Shown piece by piece: positions 59,722 to 64,000 of a stretch of 64,000 bases of DNA. The stretch comes from Haemonchus contortus (Eukaryota; Nematoda; Chromadorea; Rhabditida; Trichostrongylidae), in the NCBI GenBank assembly GCA_000469685.2, contig LS997565.1, positions 43,236,666-43,300,665 on the forward strand. Reading direction: 5' to 3'. The notes under the pieces were generated by a model. The model did not search any database and had not been told where the DNA came from. It saw nothing but the letters and a program-made list of their open reading frames with translations. Both the position numbers and the translations under genes were made by a program. Numbering within the stretch: position 1 is the first letter of the stretch; each line of letters starts with the position of its first letter.

Positions 59722-60035
59722 ATAAAAGGATGAAGTCTTGGGGCATCAAGCGATCTCGTCAGAGGGATGCACCCACATCGCCCGCATTTAACTACCCTTA
59801 AGATTCGTAGTGGCGTAATGAATGCGTCTGTGACCTATACCATGACTTGCGGTGGCCAGCCGATGTTCAAGTCACTGCTTTTATCCTCCCAGACGAGTCT
59901 AGCACCACGTAACCGACCCGGAGGGATGGAAGGCTTGGTTGGCATAGGCAGATATCGATCCGGGATTCGGACTCGTGAACGTGCGTGTGTGAAGTACGCC
60001 ACTTGCCACTGCACCAGCTCTGCCCGTCTTCCAGT
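59722..60035 (-). mobile_element. tRNA-derived SINE, full-length copy
   Basis: Minus orientation: tail AAAGGATGAAGTCTTGGGGC at the left, body CCTCCCAGACGAGTCTAGCA, head with CGATCCGGGATTCGGAC and GCGCCACTTGCCACTGCACC-type motifs at the right. Very close to the copy at 37680-37985. Confidence 0.75.
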
Positions 60036-60203
60036 TAGCTCAATGAACACTCAACAGGGTGAACTTGGGGTGGTGGCACCGCTGTCACACTTCGACGATG
60101 ACATCGGAAATCCTCCCAGCCGTTTGCAAGAACTCAATAGTAGTCATCGGATAATAAGCATAACACTTGCTTGAGTTAGGGAGGTATAAGAATGTCGTAC
60201 ATG

Positions 60204-63200
60204 TCAGTCTGTCCCAAGAGCCGCTGGATGGGCACAATAGGCCCTTAATTTTCCCTACGAATCTGAGTGAAATTTGGTTGCGCAACGAGCACCAAAAACC
60301 GCTCTGATTGTCCTAGTTAACTTTTCTTTGTCATGATAAGAATAAACCAGAACTATAAGAAGGACAAGAAAATAGCTGTCACTTGCCTGTATAACTTCGT
60401 ATAATCGGAGGGCTGGTCCCAAATTAAGACCCAGCGAATCGATGCAGTCCTGTTGAGACATCACCAGAAGATGAGCACCATCGATATGCTAAAGATGGCG
60501 CATAGAACATCTTGATCGTTACACTAACAATGGTTCGCAGAAAGAGAAGAAATGATGATTAGGACGCGAAATTCAAGCGGAAGATCAGCAAATTTTACAA
60601 AAAGCTCTATGATGCTACCATTCCCTCTTACCTCCCTCTGCAGTACATTCGTAACGTCGTTCAGATCAGGGAATGTAGTTCGTAAGAAGTGCAATAGTTG
60701 CTTCTCATCCCAGTCCATGGCATCGCCTTCGATACGAAGTGGGCGTGGAGGTGACTGGAAATGAACTGAAGTGTATAGAACTTCAGTGGAAAGAAATGTT
60801 AAAGCCTCTCACAGAGTCGTTATTTGATAGCCCATTAAAAGTGGTAGTCGGCATTTCGTCCGAACTACTACACTGTTGATTCATCTCTTCGATGTGATTT
60901 CTTCCATTCGGCATGAAATCTGTCGTGTCAGCTGGTTGCAACCTTGGCATTTCATCTATTGATGATCTCGAAAAATCATCATCAGATATCTATAAATAAG
61001 CAACTATATGGCATTTTAAACATCAAATCACTCTCGAGGGGTCACAGAACGTACAGTTGCAACGCGACAGTTCTGCTGATCAGTTCCTTTCGAAGGTGAC
61101 AGGGGCTGCGTTCGCCGACGTTTTGCAGCTCCAGTTTTTGTTGTACGTCTTCTGAAGATTGCTTCAATTACAATTCGGAAATTCACAAATCCACGTCAGT
61201 TAGCGTCCCCATACAAAAATACTACAGCTCATACAGAGTTATATCGATCTCGATCTAGATTAAGATTAATCAGGGCTTCATTGCGGACTATGAAAAAAAA
61301 AGATCTGGAAATCTACAATCAGAAGAAAAGGTAGATAACGGTAGGTTAGCGACCTCGCCCAGTTATAAGAATTTGAAACGAATAAGTGCCGAATGTTCTA
61401 TGTCGTACCAGACTGCAATTGTGGAGTGGGTTGGCGGGGTAATGAAGGATTGGTCGCAGAATCATGGAACAGTTTAGCGGTTGACGAGCGTCTCGTCAAC
61501 AAGATGACTTCATCATTAGCGTCAAACAATGAACGTAGTCTTTCCCACAGAATAATTTATTCATGCTAGACGGGCCATAAGCGAGCCCGCTTCCATTAAT
61601 TGAGCAAACAACCCACCTTCTTTTCTCTATGCTATTCGTATGGACACCTTTTCGAACGAATTCGGCCGGAGAATCTGTCACCTAGAAGAAGGATATACAT
61701 ATGAAAACTATGTTCACTTCTAGATCCTTCTATTTGATTAAATTCTCATTTCAAAAAAAGCAAATATGCCTCACGGCGTCATACCCTTCTTCGCTCATCG
61801 AGAGACAACTTATTGCAGTTACACCTGGGCGTACTCTCAAATGAGAACATGTTTGGGCAGCAACCGAGAGATCGTAATAAAACCTGCAAAAATCAATGAT
61901 TTAGATAGATCACTCCCCACATGCTCCACAAAAAAAGAAACGATACTATGTGTCTTTGACCCGGTATCTTAAGAAAACTCACTCTTAACCATCCACATGC
62001 CTGTCGAGCAGTCTTGCAAATAGGAACACGCATGAGAACATGGTCAGGAGATGTTCGCCACTTGAATTTAACATGCAACACGGCTACGTCTTCGTCATCC
62101 GTATTCAACATAGACTGCATTTCCATACGATGTTCTATCGCAACACATTGGTAGAGATCCTTGAAAATCGATCTGTTTTCACGGGGAGAATGTTATGTCG
62201 AGGCGAACACCTACACTCCAACAAAAGTCATGATTTTCACAAAATCTTGGAGAGTTTAGTGGGAAGCTATCCCCGACATGCTATTAATTAAGGCGCAACC
62301 TAACACATTCACCAAACTAGCACTGACTGTTTAACTTTTTCTGTTTGAGAAAAGAGGAGAACCCTGCCATGGCGCAGTATTGACGTAAGCGAAAAGAAGA
62401 GGAAACAAAGCTACTTCACCGAGGAATGTATTATAGAGGGAGGACCATGTGAGTGCAGTGCATGCCCTTCTACTTCACCCAATTTTTAAATCGCATTAAA
62501 CAGTTTCCATAGTACCATTGTAAAAGTCGGAAGGAGAAGCTCACCACAATGAGCACTTTGAAAACATGCAGCAATGGCCCCGCTTCGTAGTATCGAGCTA
62601 AAGCAGCCACTTGTGATCGAACAAGCCATGGTCCCATTCGACATGATGGGTGGACATAAATGCGAGGCAGCCAAACGTCATCTAAGATATGATGGGATTC
62701 AGTGCTCAAGATGGCTCTACAGCAAATGGTTTAGATACCTTTCAACCAGAACTCAGGCAAGAATGTTTTATCAGTCGGTTTTCTTTCCTGAAATATATTA
62801 CCGGGTTTAGAGGAATATTCGTTCTTCAACATATCGAAGCGTACACCTGAAACTATCACCTTCAGAATGCTAAAAACTAGAGGTTTGTAAAGATATACCT
62901 CCGCTTTTCAATGGAGGAAGTGACAAGAATGGTGGCTCTGCTACAAAAGGAATGTCATGAGCGGATGCAAAACCGCACGGGAAAATGCAGTCAGATCTGA
63001 AACTGAGCGGCACATAAGTCCACTACGCTATCAAAAAAAAATGATGTAATGTACGAGTAGTTTTAGTTTATCAAGTAGAAGCAAGCAGGCATTATAGTTT
63101 AGAAACAGAATCACTCAAAACACACATTATACGTTTATACACTCTTAACTCAAACAGTGATGATTGAAGGCCACTTGAAAAGCTAATGTGCCCATACCGG

Positions 63201-63722
63201 CCCACAGTCACAACAATATTCTCATAATTTTGAAATATAGCGAGACTTACCCGATTGGGAACATCAAAGGAGGGTTTGGTGTGGTATCACAGCTGAGCTC
63301 AATCAGAACAAGATTGCGTACTGCACGATGAATCAGAGCTGCATACATTACTCCTTGACGATAACAAAACACCTCGAAAAATCTTTATGAAGAGTACACA
63401 TCATAAACTTCTAAACGGCTATAACTAACCTCCACATGTCTCATAGCAGTGATCTTTTCTCTACTGACATGGGGCTCGAAATTCACCTCACTCGTTGGTA
63501 TCTAAAATGTGAATAAGGACCACCAACATTAGAGGAGGAGACCGTCTGTATCCTACTTACCCCAGGGATTCCCCAGTGGGCTGCGTAGGTCTTCCAGCTC
63601 CATACTGTATCAGGTGATCTACCTTTCAACATAGCCGAACTACGTGGAATGGAAAGCTGATAACCAATGGAGGCACAGAACCCTTGTGGGAAAACTCCAG
63701 GCGATCCTCGATGAGCAACGAT
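60204..63722 (-). CDS. Polycomb-type MBT/SLED/SAM protein (SFMBT/Scm-like), continues off right edge
   Basis: Minus-strand exons: 63561-63722, 63430-63501, 63251-63353, 62899-62996, 62545-62716, 61990-62172, 61055-61151, 60813-60989, 60632-60754, 60387-60488, 60204-60254, with others in 61.5-61.9 kb. MBT repeats show as GVFPQGFCASIGYQLSIP ... WSWKTY and SDCIFPCGFASAHDIPF. A SLED-like block reads RIYVHPSCRMGPWLV ... YYEAGPLLHVFK. A basic KRRRTQ segment follows, then a SAM domain: DWDEKQLLHFLRTTFPDL, HIDGAHLLVMSQQDC, LGLNLGPALRLYEVIQ. This order matches SFMBT/Scm chromatin repressors, which bind methylated histone tails via MBT and polymerise via SAM (family knowledge). The intron after 60387 starts GCAAGT. 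One junction (63430/63353) is out of phase by one, and middle exons are incomplete. Confidence 0.75.
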
Positions 63723-64000
63723 CTAAACACATCCTAAGAAACGGTATCTCCCTTTCGCTTTATTTGTAGCAATATGTCACTTTGTCAGCCAGTATTTGCA
63801 CAAGAACCTTCGTAAGCTTCAAGTTTACTGCTCGTGCAGAAACATAACGGTTCTATTATCCACCATTCAAAAAAAAAAAAAAGAAAACTCAGGACAAATA
63901 AGAACAGCGAAAAGAAAAGGGCTAGTGACCAATATGAAGAAGTGAAGCGGAGGAATCTTCTCTATCTTACCTCTCTGGTATCGACCGATCCGAAAGAAGA
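63723..64000 (-). other. Right edge, upstream part of the MBT gene
   Basis: Probably intron and further 5' exons of the MBT/SLED/SAM gene. A poly-A run lies at 63867-63885. No exon could be defined before the window ends. Confidence 0.4.

Overview
The window looks like nuclear genomic DNA of a clade V (strongylid or hookworm-like) nematode. Genes are cut into many short exons joined by GT-AG introns, often under 100 bp. Acceptors are TTTCAG-like, with an unusual number ending in AAG. Families include a secreted Kunitz protein, CPG4-domain proteoglycans, a Wnt, a K50 homeobox gene and a Polycomb-type MBT/SLED/SAM protein. There is no rRNA gene, CRISPR array or bacterial-style operon. Gene models were built by hand from splice sites, reading-frame phase and protein motifs; positions may be off by a base.

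Layout. 1-10 kb has no convincing gene. It holds a roughly 5.6-kb imperfect palindrome (about 1624-7192) centred on a small fold-back element near 4.22 kb, with a TTAA-flanked piggyBac-like MITE inserted in its right arm. 10.2-13.3 kb (+): secreted protein with two Kunitz modules around a Cys-rich module. 16.3-21.4 kb (-): Dmbx/Otx-like K50 homeobox gene. 25.5-29.7 kb (-): divergent cyclin with both cyclin folds. 32.6-33.8 kb (-) and 34.9-37.2 kb (+): head-to-head pair of CPG4-type paralogues, one with a Ser-Gly/acidic glycosaminoglycan-attachment tail. 38.6-41.6 kb (-): Wnt ligand. 46.8-49.5 kb (-): TATDN2-like metal-dependent nuclease. 50.2-55.4 kb (-): uncharacterised disordered protein built partly from tiny phase-0 exons. 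56.6-58.7 kb (-): uncharacterised gene. 60.2 kb to beyond 63.7 kb (-): MBT/SLED/SAM gene.

Repeats are dense between genes and in introns: a tRNA-derived SINE family of about 300 bp (nine full or partial copies), a 245-bp palindromic element in two copies, two further fold-back elements, and several short tandem arrays.

The genes do not form one pathway. Several are developmental or chromatin regulators (homeobox, Wnt, MBT/SAM), two are extracellular matrix or eggshell-type proteoglycan cores, one is a secreted inhibitor-like protein and one is a housekeeping nuclease. The most unusual items are the giant palindrome with its datable insertion, the split of glycosaminoglycan sites between the CPG4 paralogues, the divergent cyclin, two GC-AG introns, and the microexon gene with an internal repeat.
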